The position numbers and the translations under genes were made by a program. A stretch of 64,000 nucleotides of DNA from an uncultured Gemella sp. (GTDB lineage: Bacteria > Bacillota > Bacilli > Staphylococcales > Gemellaceae). Where the stretch lies: NCBI GenBank assembly GCA_927911745.1, contig CAKMQF010000133.1, forward strand, positions 1 through 64,000, given 5' to 3'. The notes beneath the pieces were generated by a model that had not been told where the DNA came from, did not search any database, and was given only the letters and a program-made list of their open reading frames with translations. Positions 40,550 through 51,510 of this stretch are shown here, in pieces; position 1 is the first letter of the stretch, and the number at the start of each line of letters is the position of its first letter.

Positions 40550-41194
40550 TTATTTCAATACTAATAATTTTTCTAATTCTGGATCAATAGTTCGCTCACC
40601 TCTTGCTGGAAGTTTATAACGCCCTAAATGAATTAATTGATGATGTATTTTCCCCCAACTTTCCATAGGGAAAACACTCATAAGACTCTTTTCTACTTGA
40701 AGCGGACTATCAGTTAATTCAGCTAATCCAAACATTTTTGCTACACGTTCAACATGTGTATCAACAGCAATAGCAGGGATATTAAATCCAACTGAAAGAA
40801 CTACATTAGCAGTTTTTCTTCCTACACCAGGTAGTTTTTCTAACTCTTCCCTAGTCTGTGGAATTTTATAATCGTAAACATCCCTTAACATATTTGCCAT
40901 ACCTACTATATTTTTCGATTTTGCTTTATATAGTCCTAGTGTTCGAATATACTTTTCTATATCCTCTACTTTTGCATCAGCATAATCATCAATTGTCTTA
41001 TAATTTTCAAATAATCCTACTGTTGCTCTATTTACGTATTCATCTTTACATTGTGCTGATAAGAGAACAGCAATAACCAACTCTAAGTTATTAGAAAAAT
41101 TAAGTTCACACTCTACATCAGGAAATACTTTATCTAAGTACTCCATAACTTTTTTTGCTTTATTCTTTTTTTGTCTATTTGTTAAACCAGTCAT
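40550..41194 (-). CDS. nth: Endonuclease III homolog without the Fe-S cysteines
   Basis: Nth is a bifunctional DNA glycosylase/AP lyase for oxidised pyrimidines. The 214-residue protein has the helix-hairpin-helix LEKLPGVGRKTANVVLSVGF with catalytic Lys and the catalytic Asp in AVDTHVERVAKMFGL. The C-terminal loop that normally has Cys-x6-Cys-x2-Cys-x5-Cys reads LIHLGRYKLPARGERTI, then ends without any cysteine. The [4Fe-4S] cluster must be absent. The rest is intact, so the enzyme may work without the cluster. It overlaps dnaD by 20 bases. Confidence 0.93.
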   Translation of the reverse strand: MTGLTNRQKKNKAKKVMEYLDKVFPDVECELNFSNNLELVIAVLLSAQCKDEYVNRATVGLFENYKTIDDYADAKVEDIEKYIRTLGLYKAKSKNIVGMANMLRDVYDYKIPQTREELEKLPGVGRKTANVVLSVGFNIPAIAVDTHVERVAKMFGLAELTDSPLQVEKSLMSVFPMESWGKIHHQLIHLGRYKLPARGERTIDPELEKLLVLK

Positions 41195-41696
41195 AACCTA
41201 AACTACTTCCACTTTCTGATTGCAAATCATTATTCACTTTATTGTTTAATATACCATTAACATAACTAATATTTTTAGATAAAGTTAATGCTTCATCGAT
41301 TTGATGTTTTGTATATTGTTTTTCAAACCAAGAAGTAACGATATCAATCTCTTTAGAAGTTAATATCCTTCCGGTAACTCTCTCAACCAATTTCAATAAG
41401 TCACGTAATGTGTAATAATCATCCTTATTGTTAAATATTATGAAATTAATTTTACTTTCTGGTGATATAACTATGCTTCCTTTATTAATTAAATTATCGA
41501 GCATAGAAAAAATTTCATTTTCTGATCTGTTTGATTCATTCTTAAATAAATCTATTGAAAATGGTATTTCCCCTTGATTTGTCAAATAACTTATCTGAAG
41601 AAGAAACATAGCTTCCTCTTCAGATAAGTTATGAGTTTTATAATTCATTAAAAAATCAGCATCAACTAAAAGACCTTTTATATTGATATTGATCAT
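41175..41696 (-). CDS. dnaD: DnaD-domain replication protein
   Basis: DnaD bridges DnaA/DnaB in primosome loading at oriC in low-GC Firmicutes. The 173-residue protein has an N-terminal winged-helix part and the C-terminal DnaD domain, including RDLLKLVERVTGRILTSKEI and WFEKQYTKHQIDEALTLS. It ends in a short tail with YDWFNK. It is slightly shorter than the Bacillus protein (about 232 residues), mainly in the C-terminal tail. It overlaps nth and follows asnS by 9 bases; asnS-dnaD-nth order is that of Bacillus. Confidence 0.9.
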   Translation of the reverse strand: MININIKGLLVDADFLMNYKTHNLSEEEAMFLLQISYLTNQGEIPFSIDLFKNESNRSENEIFSMLDNLINKGSIVISPESKINFIIFNNKDDYYTLRDLLKLVERVTGRILTSKEIDIVTSWFEKQYTKHQIDEALTLSKNISYVNGILNNKVNNDLQSESGSSLGYDWFNK

Positions 41697-41705
41697 TTCA
41701 AACTC

Positions 41706-42992
41706 CTATGGTGTTAATCTGTTTAATAGACGTGGGAATGGAGCAGTTTCACGAACGTGTCCGTTACCTGTAATCCAAGCTACAGTACGCTCTAATCCTA
41801 ATCCAAATCCAGCATGTTCTACAGAACCGTATTTACGTAAATCTAAGTACCAACCATAGGCTTCAAGATTTAAATCATGTTTCTTAATATTTTCTAATAA
41901 TTTATCATAATCATCAATACGTTGTGAACCACCAATGATTTCTCCGTATCCTTCTGGAGCGATTAAGTCTGCACACAGCACTACACCAGGCTCATTTGGA
42001 TCTTCAATCATATAGAATGGTTTAATATCTAATGGCCAGTGAGTAATAAATACTGGTTTATTATAGCTGTTTGCGATAAATGTTTCGTGAGGTGATCCAA
42101 AGTCATCACCATATTCAATATCATCGAATCCATTATCTTTAAGTAATTTAATAGCATCTTTATATTTAATACGTGGGAATTCTCCTCTAGCATTTTCTAG
42201 AGCTTCTAAATCACGACCAAGAACTTTAAGTTGTTCTTGACATTTTTCTAATACATCTGTCAGTAAGTGATTAACATAAGCTTCTTGTAATGCTAAACTT
42301 TCATCATGATTACAGAATGCCATCTCAGCTTCAATCATCCAGAACTCGATTAAGTGACGACGTGTTTTAGATTTTTCAGCTCTAAAAGTAGGACCGAATG
42401 AAAATACTTTACCGAATGCCATAGCTGTTGCTTCTAAGTATAGTTGTCCAGATTGAGAAAGATATGCTTCCTCATCAAAGTATTTAGTATTAAATAATTC
42501 TGTAGTTCCTTCTGGAGCAGAAGAAGTTAAGATTGGTGGATCTGTTTTTAAGAATCCTTCTTTTTCAAAGAAATCATATGTAGATTTAATAACTTGGTTT
42601 CTAATAGTTAAAATAGCGTGTTGTTTCTTAGAACGAATCCAAATATGACGGTTATCCGCTAAGAACTCTACTCCATGCTCTTTTGGTGTAATTGGATAAT
42701 CAATTGCTTCAGAGATTACTTCAAAGTCTTCAATCTCTAATTCTATACCAGAAAGTTCTCTTTCATTTTCTTTAATTAATCCTGTTACTTTTAATGAAGT
42801 TTCTTGTGGCAAGTGACGTAATTGTTGGTATCTTTCTTCACCTAAAGATTCTTTTAATGCGATAGCTTGGATAAATCCAGCTCCATATCTAAGTTGGAAA
42901 AATGCAATTTTACCACTGCTTCTCTTGTTAGCAATCCATGCACCAAGAGTTACTTTTTGACCTAGTTGTTCTTTTAAATTATTAATATTCAA
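41706..42992 (-). CDS. asnS: Asparaginyl-tRNA synthetase
   Basis: This class II synthetase charges tRNA-Asn. About 428 residues. The N-terminal OB anticodon-binding domain ([20 protein letters not shown]) comes first, then motif 2 [19 protein letters not shown] and motif 3 [13 protein letters not shown] near the C-terminus. The start is taken as TTG at 42992 because AGGAGGG is 8 bases upstream, inside the first 13 codons of the longer 43031 frame, and the residues before it are not family-like. It heads the asnS-dnaD-nth-lspA run. Confidence 0.93.
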   Translation of the reverse strand: MNINNLKEQLGQKVTLGAWIANKRSSGKIAFFQLRYGAGFIQAIALKESLGEERYQQLRHLPQETSLKVTGLIKENERELSGIELEIEDFEVISEAIDYPITPKEHGVEFLADNRHIWIRSKKQHAILTIRNQVIKSTYDFFEKEGFLKTDPPILTSSAPEGTTELFNTKYFDEEAYLSQSGQLYLEATAMAFGKVFSFGPTFRAEKSKTRRHLIEFWMIEAEMAFCNHDESLALQEAYVNHLLTDVLEKCQEQLKVLGRDLEALENARGEFPRIKYKDAIKLLKDNGFDDIEYGDDFGSPHETFIANSYNKPVFITHWPLDIKPFYMIEDPNEPGVVLCADLIAPEGYGEIIGGSQRIDDYDKLLENIKKHDLNLEAYGWYLDLRKYGSVEHAGFGLGLERTVAWITGNGHVRETAPFPRLLNRLTP

Positions 42993-43067
42993 CTTGAAGT
43001 CCCTCCTAATTTTAATTAATATTATGTTCAAAATTTAAATTATCATAGTTATATAAAAACTATTTAT

Positions 43068-43076
43068 ATTATATCA
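43068..43076 (-). promoter_or_regulatory. Extended -10 promoter of asnS
   Basis: The minus strand reads TGATATAAT (43068-43076), about 75 bases ahead of the TTG start, with a weak TTAAAA-like -35. The leader is too short for a T-box. Confidence 0.5.
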
Positions 43077-43119
43077 TAAAAATACTATTTTTTTAATTAT
43101 GACTTTTAATTTTTAGAAT

Positions 43120-44969
43120 TTAATGCTCTAAATCACGAAATACAATTATACAATCAAAAATATCTTTTAGGAAATACCTGTATTCAAGTATATCCTTCGT
43201 AGCGTAACATCTACAAGCTAGACGATTATTATTTTTCACTTCACTGTATAACTCATTAAAATTATCTTTAATTGAAAAATTAAAGAATTTTATATAACTC
43301 TTTTTCTCACGTTTACTAAAGTATAAATCTTTATATTTATTACTTTCAAAAATATATAATATTGATTCAGTACTTTTAGTTGTCAGTAACTCCTCATCTC
43401 CATTACTATATATATATTTTACTTTAGATTTTAAATTCAAGTACTTATGTTTTTTAGAATGGATTATATTAATTAATGATTTAACCTTCTTATCATTTAC
43501 TACTGTAAGTTTTAAACTATTCTCTTGGTCAAGTACCAGAAATTTATAGGTATTTTTAGAATTCGTTAATACATTTCTTAATTTCTTCATGAATTTATAT
43601 GATATTGGTAATTCGTCCTTATATTGTTTCATGTCAACTAATATTGCATCAACATCTTGTAATATAAAACTTAAACTATCATTATATAAAAACAAACTCT
43701 CTGAAATATACATTTCATGAAGAAATTTCACCAAACCGTCAATATTGTTTCTTAAAATTTTAAAGTCTTTATTTTTTAAATTCCTAGATACAGCTACATT
43801 TAATTCCGTAATGGAATTTTTATAAAAATAATCTTTTGTGTTGATTGAATCTAATTCTCGACCGAGTATTTTTTTATGTTCAAAAACAAAAGTATAATTT
43901 TTAAAAGTATCATTTTCTATTAAATACTCAATAGAATTATAGTTTGTTACAATATTCTTACATAGTTGAGCAACTTTATTCTTTTCATCAAAATAATATG
44001 CTTTCGAGCTAATAGCTACACCTTTTTTTATACTCTCTATGTACATTTTCTCAAGATATAACAGGTTTAATTCAGAAAATCACCCGTTTTTGTCTCTAAT
44101 ATCCATACATACAACTTGATTAATAATTTATCCAAATTCAAATCTTCTTTTTTGGGGAAAAGAGAAAAAACATTTAGTGGAACATAAGAACTTTTCTTCT
44201 TCAAAATTACAAAATCTGTTATTTTAAATTTACTAACATAGTAGTCCTCATCAATTGATGAAAAAAGTATAAACTTATCATTATCACTAGTTTTTCTATT
44301 ATCATATACTACTTTTCTAAAATCAACACCTTGATAATTTATAAATTCATCAGAATTAAATTCTACAGATTTAGCTCTATTTCTACAAAATCTAGCAAAC
44401 ATAAACATACTCAGATCGATTTTCTCTAGAAGATTTTCTATTTTTTTATAATTATCTGTATTTATCTTAGATATTTTTCTAGCAATCTCTTTTAATAGTT
44501 TGACAGTAACCTTCACATCTATTGCAGCGTTGTGATATTGATCACCTGTATAAAGGCCAAGAGAATTTGATAAATCAGATAGTCTATAACTTGTTTGTGA
44601 AGGTAAAAATAATCTAGATAATTCTACAGTATCTAATGATAATTTAGCTTTATATTGTATTCCTACATCATGAAATCTCTTCTTCAAAATTACATAATCA
44701 GACGGCAAGCCATGACATACAAGTATATCTTCTTTAATATAATTAAATAATTCATGAGCTACATCTTCAAAAAAAGGTTTATCATGTAACATTTCATTAC
44801 TGATCCCTGTTAACTCAGTAACAAATGTAGAGACTTGTTTTTTCGGTTGAATATAATAATTAATCGATGAAATTTCTTTAAAATTTTCATCAAGTTTTGT
44901 TGCTGAAAATTGAATAATTTCTTTATCGTCTGTTAATTCTATATCGACTACACAAAATAATTTATTCAT
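43120..44969 (-). pseudogene. dinG: DinG-family protein: intact DnaQ-like exonuclease, degenerate helicase, one frameshift
   Basis: The first frame (ATG 44969, behind GAGGTG) has a DEDD exonuclease: VVDIELT (Asp9, Glu11), then LTGISNEMLHDKPFFEDV, VCHGLPSDYVIL and HNAAIDVKVTV. It continues into KSSYVPLNVFSLF and WILETKTGDF, which match the DinG stretch after helicase motif I. The Walker A block itself is absent. One A is missing in the A4 at 44076-44079; the restored frame reads GDFSELNLLYLEKM and continues to 43120. There the Fe-S cysteines and DEAH box cannot be found: VDAILVDMKQY stands where DEAH should be. About 620 residues versus roughly 900. Synteny with asnS-dnaD-nth is that of Bacillus dinG. 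Confidence 0.7.
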
Positions 44970-44997
44970 AAATTCTCTCACCTCTCTTTCAAATCAT

Positions 44998-46158
44998 CTA
45001 TATATTATCTCTTAAATTTGATAAAAAATCTAGTATATCTTTTTTATTATTCTTTAACTTATGAAGTAGTATATCTTTTTCTATGATAGAAACTACAGTT
45101 TTAATCCATGGGCCAGGTTTTTTCTCAATATAATTTATAATTTCTTTAGATGTAATATCTATATCATCAAAAGAATTAATAGTTAAAATACTTTTATCAA
45201 TATTTTTTTCTTTATCATAACCAAAATAGTTACTAATAAATTTGACATCTTCACGATTATACTTATATAAAATTAATTCTATTGGAGTATTATTTTTAAA
45301 TTCTTGATTTATTAAATTAAACTGCTTAATTAATTTTATTTCCTTATTTGATAACTTCAAAAATTTTAATTTCTCAAACAGAATATCGTTAATATCCGAT
45401 AAAATATACAAACTCTGACAGAATGAATAACTTGATAAATCTTGAACCTTATTAACCTCTTTAAAGAATGGAATATACAAATTAAGCTTACTATCTAATA
45501 ATAATTCTAAACTCCTTAAATTACCTTTACCAGCTAAAAGTTTTTTAAATTCATTTACAATACGCTCGATAGATACAAATTTTATAAGTTCTGCATTTTT
45601 CTTAATAGCATTTAATGTATTATTCTCAATTTCAAAACCTAACTTAGATGAAAAACGAAACGCTCTTAACATTCTTAAGGCATCCTCATAAAATCTTTCG
45701 TTAGGATTATTTACAGTGCGAATAATTTTAGAACTTAAATCATTGTCTCCGTTATGATAGTCGAATAACTTCCCATTATAATCTAATGCCATAGCATTAA
45801 TTGTAAAATCACGTCTATCAAGATCTTCTCGTAAATTACTTACAAACTCTACCTTTTCAGGAGAACGATGGTTTGCATAGTCCTCTTCAGTTCTAAATGT
45901 AGTGACTTCATAACTATCTCCATTAACTAAGATTGTTACTGTTCCATGCTGAATTCCTGTATCAATACTCTTACGAAACACCTTCTTTACTTCGTCAGGC
46001 AAGGCGTTTGTCGTTATATCAATATCAGAAAAATCTTCACCTAACAAATAATCTCTTACACAACCACCAACAAAATATGCCTCATAGCCATTTTGATTAA
46101 ATATCTTTAAGATATCAATAGCTCCTTTAAACTTATTATTGAAGTTATTTCTTACCAT
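44998..46158 (-). CDS. cca: CCA-adding enzyme (tRNA nucleotidyltransferase)
   Basis: It adds or repairs the 3' CCA of tRNAs. The 386-residue class II protein has EAYFVGGCVRDYLLGEDFSDID with the catalytic Asp-x-Asp, EVTTFRTEEDY and the nucleotide-template helix region RRDFTINAMALDYNG, then RFYEDALRMLRAFRF. The C-terminus is helical and binds tRNA. It lies 60 bases downstream of ackA across a hairpin, and 28 bases before the dinG-like gene. Nothing unusual was seen. Confidence 0.93.
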   Translation of the reverse strand: MVRNNFNNKFKGAIDILKIFNQNGYEAYFVGGCVRDYLLGEDFSDIDITTNALPDEVKKVFRKSIDTGIQHGTVTILVNGDSYEVTTFRTEEDYANHRSPEKVEFVSNLREDLDRRDFTINAMALDYNGKLFDYHNGDNDLSSKIIRTVNNPNERFYEDALRMLRAFRFSSKLGFEIENNTLNAIKKNAELIKFVSIERIVNEFKKLLAGKGNLRSLELLLDSKLNLYIPFFKEVNKVQDLSSYSFCQSLYILSDINDILFEKLKFLKLSNKEIKLIKQFNLINQEFKNNTPIELILYKYNREDVKFISNYFGYDKEKNIDKSILTINSFDDIDITSKEIINYIEKKPGPWIKTVVSIIEKDILLHKLKNNKKDILDFLSNLRDNI

Positions 46159-46178
46159 AATGTCCTTTCAAATTATTA

Positions 46179-46205
46179 AAGGACTGGAGAGAAACCCCAG
46201 CCCTT
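46179..46205 (-). terminator. Weak terminator between ackA and cca
   Basis: AAGGACTGG pairs with CCAGCCCTT (one G-T pair) around a 9-base loop. The downstream T-run is poor, and it abuts the cca start region. Confidence 0.45.
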
Positions 46206-46218
46206 GTAATCTTATTTA

Positions 46219-47404
<1,186 letters not shown>

Positions 47405-47509
47405 AAGTATAAATCTCCTCTTAATCTATTTGCATTATATTTATTATTATCTCATTAAATATAATTAATTACAAGAGGTATTTTAAATTTTTTTATAAAT
47501 AAATTTACA

Positions 47510-47558
47510 AAAAAACCGATAACTAGAATACGCTATCTATATTTTAGTTATCAGTTTT
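47510..47558 (-). terminator. Terminator after the Asn/Tyr-rich membrane gene
   Basis: AAACCGATAACTA pairs with TAGTTATCAGTTT with one mismatch. A T7 run follows on the minus strand. Confidence 0.7.
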
Positions 47559-47611
47559 CTCTATTCATATTATTTTTCTTTTAATACAAAAATATTTCAC
47601 TTAAATAATTA

Positions 47612-48606
47612 TTATGAAGTAAATGTACTACTTACTACATTCCAACCACCATTTTTATATTGTTCCAATTGACCACTTGAATTAACTCTATATTTACCTA
47701 CTGTAGTTCCGTTTTTCTTCAAGTTAACATATGCTAAATGATCGCTAGCTAACCATACATCATATGAAAAATCAGAATTTGTTGAACCTCTAGAGTAATC
47801 TCTAATATACATTGCTCTAGCCCAATCCCCAACTTGAGAATCGGTAAGTTCTTTAGTATTTACAGAACTATTCTCTCGTAGAACAATACTTGTAGATGAT
47901 GAACTATCTTTAGAACTATCTTTTGTTTTTTCATTTAAACCTCTGACTGTATAAGAACGTTTAAACTCACCTTTTAATGACAGTTTTTTTGCTTCAGCCG
48001 AAGTTTTACTCAAACTTATCGTAACCTCCACTTTTTCGCCATTTCTTAAGTTATTAGACTTACTATAAGTAATTGTTGGCTCTTGTAGAAATTTAGTAAC
48101 TGTAGAATCTTCAGTATCTACTGTCGGTGTTTTCTTAATATCTGCAGAAGCTGTACCATCTCCATCAGTTCCATAAGGTTTGAAATCTATCTCATATTGA
48201 TTTAATCAACTACTGATTTTTTGTCTAGTACATATTTAGTATATCCAAAGTATGCAGTAATCGAAATTAAACCTATTACTAAAAAGCTAATTAAAAAAAT
48301 TAGGCCAGTTTTCTTTTTAGGCTTATCATATTCTACATAATTAAAATTCGGAGAAAAGTTTTCTTGATTATACTGACTATTGTTATTATACCCATTATAA
48401 TCATTGTTCCCTAAATTATTATAATTTGTATTCTGGCTTAAATAACTATCGTTATAATTATTCGAATTATGTGCATACTGATTAGCATAATCTACATTAT
48501 CATATTGACCAGTATAATCCATATCTTGATATTGCTGATTTTGATAGTTATTGTTTCCATATTCATAATTTTGGTTATTATATCTTTGATTATTATTTTT
48601 TCCCAT
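47612..48606 (-). pseudogene. Asn/Tyr/Gln-rich bitopic membrane protein, one frameshift
   Basis: I do not recognise a family. The cytosolic N-terminus (about 95 residues) is extremely rich in Asn, Tyr, Gln and Asp (NYQNQQYQDMDYTGQYDN). It is followed by KKKTGLIFLISFLVIGLISI, a membrane helix at about 98-120. The frame breaks near 48203-48210, then reads IDFKPYGTDGDGTASADIKK. An extracellular domain with EVTISLSKTSAEAKKLSLKG and DVWLASDHLAYVNLKKNGT follows, ending VSSTFTS at 47612. The orientation follows from the Lys triplet before the helix. The domain after TTAAT... has a beta-rich look. Its RBS is GGAGA. Confidence 0.5.
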
Positions 48607-48751
48607 AAACTATCTCCTATATTTTTTTATTACAATTATTTTTTAAAAAGAACTGTTTAACTCATAATAATATTAACATAAGTTCGCCTATTTTTCTATA
48701 AGAAACAATAGTTGCAGTAGTATTAAATAAAGTATTCTCCTAAGAAAAAGA

Positions 48752-48793
48752 TTGTATAATATATTTTAGATAATCTCTAAATACATTATACAA
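48752..48793 (-). terminator. Terminator of the capsule operon
   Basis: TTGTATAAT (48752-48760) and ATTATACAA (48785-48793) form a perfect outer stem. A T-rich tract follows on the minus strand, just past the last glycosyltransferase. Confidence 0.65.
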
Positions 48794-48836
48794 CCTATTA
48801 TAAACATTTAATCATCTCACTTTAAAGAGTTTTATA

Positions 48837-49947
48837 TTATTCATTAAACAATCGCTCTATTTGTCTAGTCGCAGATTTGATTTCATAACCATGTTTACTA
48901 ATTTTTTTAAAAACATACTCGTTATCTGATATACGCTCATTTCTAAAAGAAAGAATTTTATCTGCCCAAAGCTTCCATTCATCTTTTAAAGAGAGACTAT
49001 TATCATAATTTTCTAGAATTTTAGCATTAGGTAAGTGACTTGCTGTTACAACTGGTAAGCCATTCGCCTGCGCCTCTACTAATACAATTGGTAATCCTTC
49101 AAAATTAGATGGAAAGAAAAACACATCTAATAAATTTAGCATTTCTCCTACATTACTTTTTAAACCAGTGAAAATAACCTTATCTTCAACATTATATTCT
49201 TTAGCAAGATTTGTTAAAAAAGTTGTATCACCACGTCCAATGAATACTAATCTTGAATTAGGTTCTTTCTTCACTAATTCAGAAAATACTTTAACACAAA
49301 AACTTTGATTTTTTTTGTTTTTCATACAAACGTGATACTTGCCCAACTACAAGGCAATTTCTGGAATACAATATTCTTCTCGCAATTTGTCACGAACTTC
49401 TTCGTTATATAAAAATTGTTCTACCTCTATTGCATTATTAACAACTAGTGCTTTTCCTCTTTCCTTACCATGATAAAAATGATTAGCTGCCTCCAGTCCG
49501 CACGCCCAAAAAATCTGTTGCATATTTCCCAACAAAAAGCCTATTAACAGGATGAATAAAACGATAAAATTTATCAGCAGTTGCACAGTGCCCATGGACA
49601 ATTCTTTTTTTAATACCATATTTTTTAGCAAGCTTTAAAAATTCAAGATGAGTCAATCCATTTTGATTAGACCACAAAATATCATATCGATGGGCATTAT
49701 TTCTAAAGAACTTATCCCACTCTTTCAATGCTAGTTTTATATTTGGTCTTAACTTAGGTATTCTATGAACGACTATAGGATTTTTGCACAATTTTTTAAA
49801 ATGCTCACTAAATTCGACATCTTCTGGACCTTGAAGTAAAAATTCAAACTCAAACTCATCTGTATTTACATTATTGTAAAAATCTACAACGATCTTTTCT
49901 AATCCTCCTATATCGGGAACTAACCCACAAACTAATACTCTTTTCAT
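48837..49947 (-). pseudogene. Glycosyltransferase family 4, at least two frameshifts
   Basis: This is a retaining GT-B transferase of the capsule. The first frame starts at ATG 49947 (KRVLVCGLVPDIGGLEKIVV) with an early glycine-rich acceptor-site loop. It shifts in the A6 at 49508-49513. The second frame carries ACGLEAANHFYHGKERGK and VVNNAIEVEQFLYNE. Near 49313-49352 it shifts again to reach GLKSNVGEMLNLLDVFFFPS, then NFEGLPIVLVEAQANGLPVV, which has the E-x7-E motif. The total is about 370 residues. The breaks are in poly-A runs. It is the last gene of the operon, next to the flippase. Confidence 0.8.
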
Positions 49948-51501
49948 TTATTTTCTCCTTAATCTCTTTAAAAACAATATTTTATGAATCATTTGTATAA
50001 TTAATTTTCCTGCTTCATGATTTCTATATAGGTAAATATATGTACTAAATAATCCAAGGTATAAGATTATTTTCATCACTATAGAAATAATAAGCCCCTG
50101 CTTAGAAAATACATATAAATCCAATAAGATTACAAATATCACAGTTATGGTAAATACCGAAAAGTGTTTAACCATAGTTTGAAAATAATCTTTTGCTGAA
50201 GATTTTATCCCATATTTAAACGCACTATACGGTTCATACCATATACATGTTAGCATTGTTGAACAAATAGTTCCTAATAAAATACCAGCTACACCTAAAT
50301 CTAAAACAATTAGATAAAAAAGTGACAGAACTATATTTAGTGTAATTTCTACTAAGACTTTCTTATTTTGTTCATAACTTAGTCCATATACTGATATTAA
50401 AATAAGCGCAGGCCTTCTATAATTTGTTAAGAAAAAATTAACAACTATAAGAACTACAACTCCTATATTAAATAGGAAATCTTTACCCAACCAAATCGTT
50501 ATAAATGGATTAATAAAGATTAAGAAGCCCATACTTAAAAGATAAACTATACTAAAGACAATAAATTGAAATTTTTTTATAAAGTCAAGTTTAGTAATAA
50601 GTGTAGTATCTTCAGAATGAATTAAATTACCTATTGAGGATGTAACAGGATTAATTGTTGTACTTGCTAATAGAGATAAAAATCCAAGTACAAAAATATA
50701 ATTCCCATATAGACCTATAGCAGTTAAACTTATATAAGCCCCCATTAGAAGGCTATCAGTTTGAAAAACAATAGTTTCTCCAATACGCCCTACAATATTA
50801 CCTTTTATATTTTTAACAAATCTCGCCTTTTCTTCTTGAGTAATAGAAGTAACTTCTTCATTAAACAAATAATCATACATTTTATCAACAATGCTAGACA
50901 TGATAAAATTACCAACTATATTCATTAATATCCCTACTAAAAGATATATAATAAAATTCTTAGTATAGATTAAGATTCCAATCTGTAGAAGAATACGAAG
51001 AACATAAAGACTAAAGTCAATCGAAGTCATAATGTAATTACGTTGATCCACATATAACAATGTTCTTTTGTAAGAGAAAAAGTAACTCGAAGCAGAATTA
51101 AAAACAAAAAGAAAGTAAATAATATACACTTCACGATTTACAGGATAATCCTTAATTATATACGGTAAAAACAATGCTAGAATAGATCCAATGATGAAAA
51201 TACCAATCCCGATCATCCTATATAACTTTTTAAATAAAATCATAAAAGCATTAATCTTAGCATGCTCTTTTCTAGCCAGTGGTCCATATAAAGCATAGGT
51301 CATAGCACCACCTATCCCCAATTCAGCTAAGGATAACATTGATACTAAGCTAGATAAATAATTATTTAAACCTAAATAAGTTACTCCAAGAATATTTAAA
51401 AATATTGTTCGGCTTACAAATCCAATAAGTGCTTGAAAAGGTTGTATCGCAAGAGCGATACTTGTATTTAAAGTTGCATAATCTGTTCTACTTTTTTTCA
51501 T
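49948..51501 (-). CDS. wzx: Polysaccharide flippase (Wzx-like, MOP superfamily)
   Basis: This 517-residue membrane protein has about 12-14 helices. MOP/oligosaccharide flippases move undecaprenyl-linked repeat units to the outer face of the membrane. Its first helices (IALAIQPFQALIGFVSRTIF and VTYLGLNNYLSSLV) are typical. It has no ATP-binding motif, as expected. The start is directly after GAGGAAATAC. It pairs with the EpsG-like polymerase (61363) in a Wzx/Wzy-type pathway. Confidence 0.88.
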   Translation of the reverse strand: MKKSRTDYATLNTSIALAIQPFQALIGFVSRTIFLNILGVTYLGLNNYLSSLVSMLSLAELGIGGAMTYALYGPLARKEHAKINAFMILFKKLYRMIGIGIFIIGSILALFLPYIIKDYPVNREVYIIYFLFVFNSASSYFFSYKRTLLYVDQRNYIMTSIDFSLYVLRILLQIGILIYTKNFIIYLLVGILMNIVGNFIMSSIVDKMYDYLFNEEVTSITQEEKARFVKNIKGNIVGRIGETIVFQTDSLLMGAYISLTAIGLYGNYIFVLGFLSLLASTTINPVTSSIGNLIHSEDTTLITKLDFIKKFQFIVFSIVYLLSMGFLIFINPFITIWLGKDFLFNIGVVVLIVVNFFLTNYRRPALILISVYGLSYEQNKKVLVEITLNIVLSLFYLIVLDLGVAGILLGTICSTMLTCIWYEPYSAFKYGIKSSAKDYFQTMVKHFSVFTITVIFVILLDLYVFSKQGLIISIVMKIILYLGLFSTYIYLYRNHEAGKLIIQMIHKILFLKRLRRK

Positions 51502-51510
51502 GTATTTCCT

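Noticed and set aside
42993-43119. Possible T-box riboswitch ahead of asnS
   Set aside because: The leader is only about 75 bases after the -10, too short for a T-box; no specifier or antiterminator structure seen.
43120-44046. A stand-alone 308-residue orphan protein
   Set aside because: Restoring one base at 44076-44079 joins it to the upstream DinG-like exonuclease with matching GDFSELN, so it is the second half of that gene.
49347-49631. A small hydrophobic protein of 94 residues
   Set aside because: Its first half is out-of-frame translation; the second half is the middle of the GT4 gene at 48837-49947.
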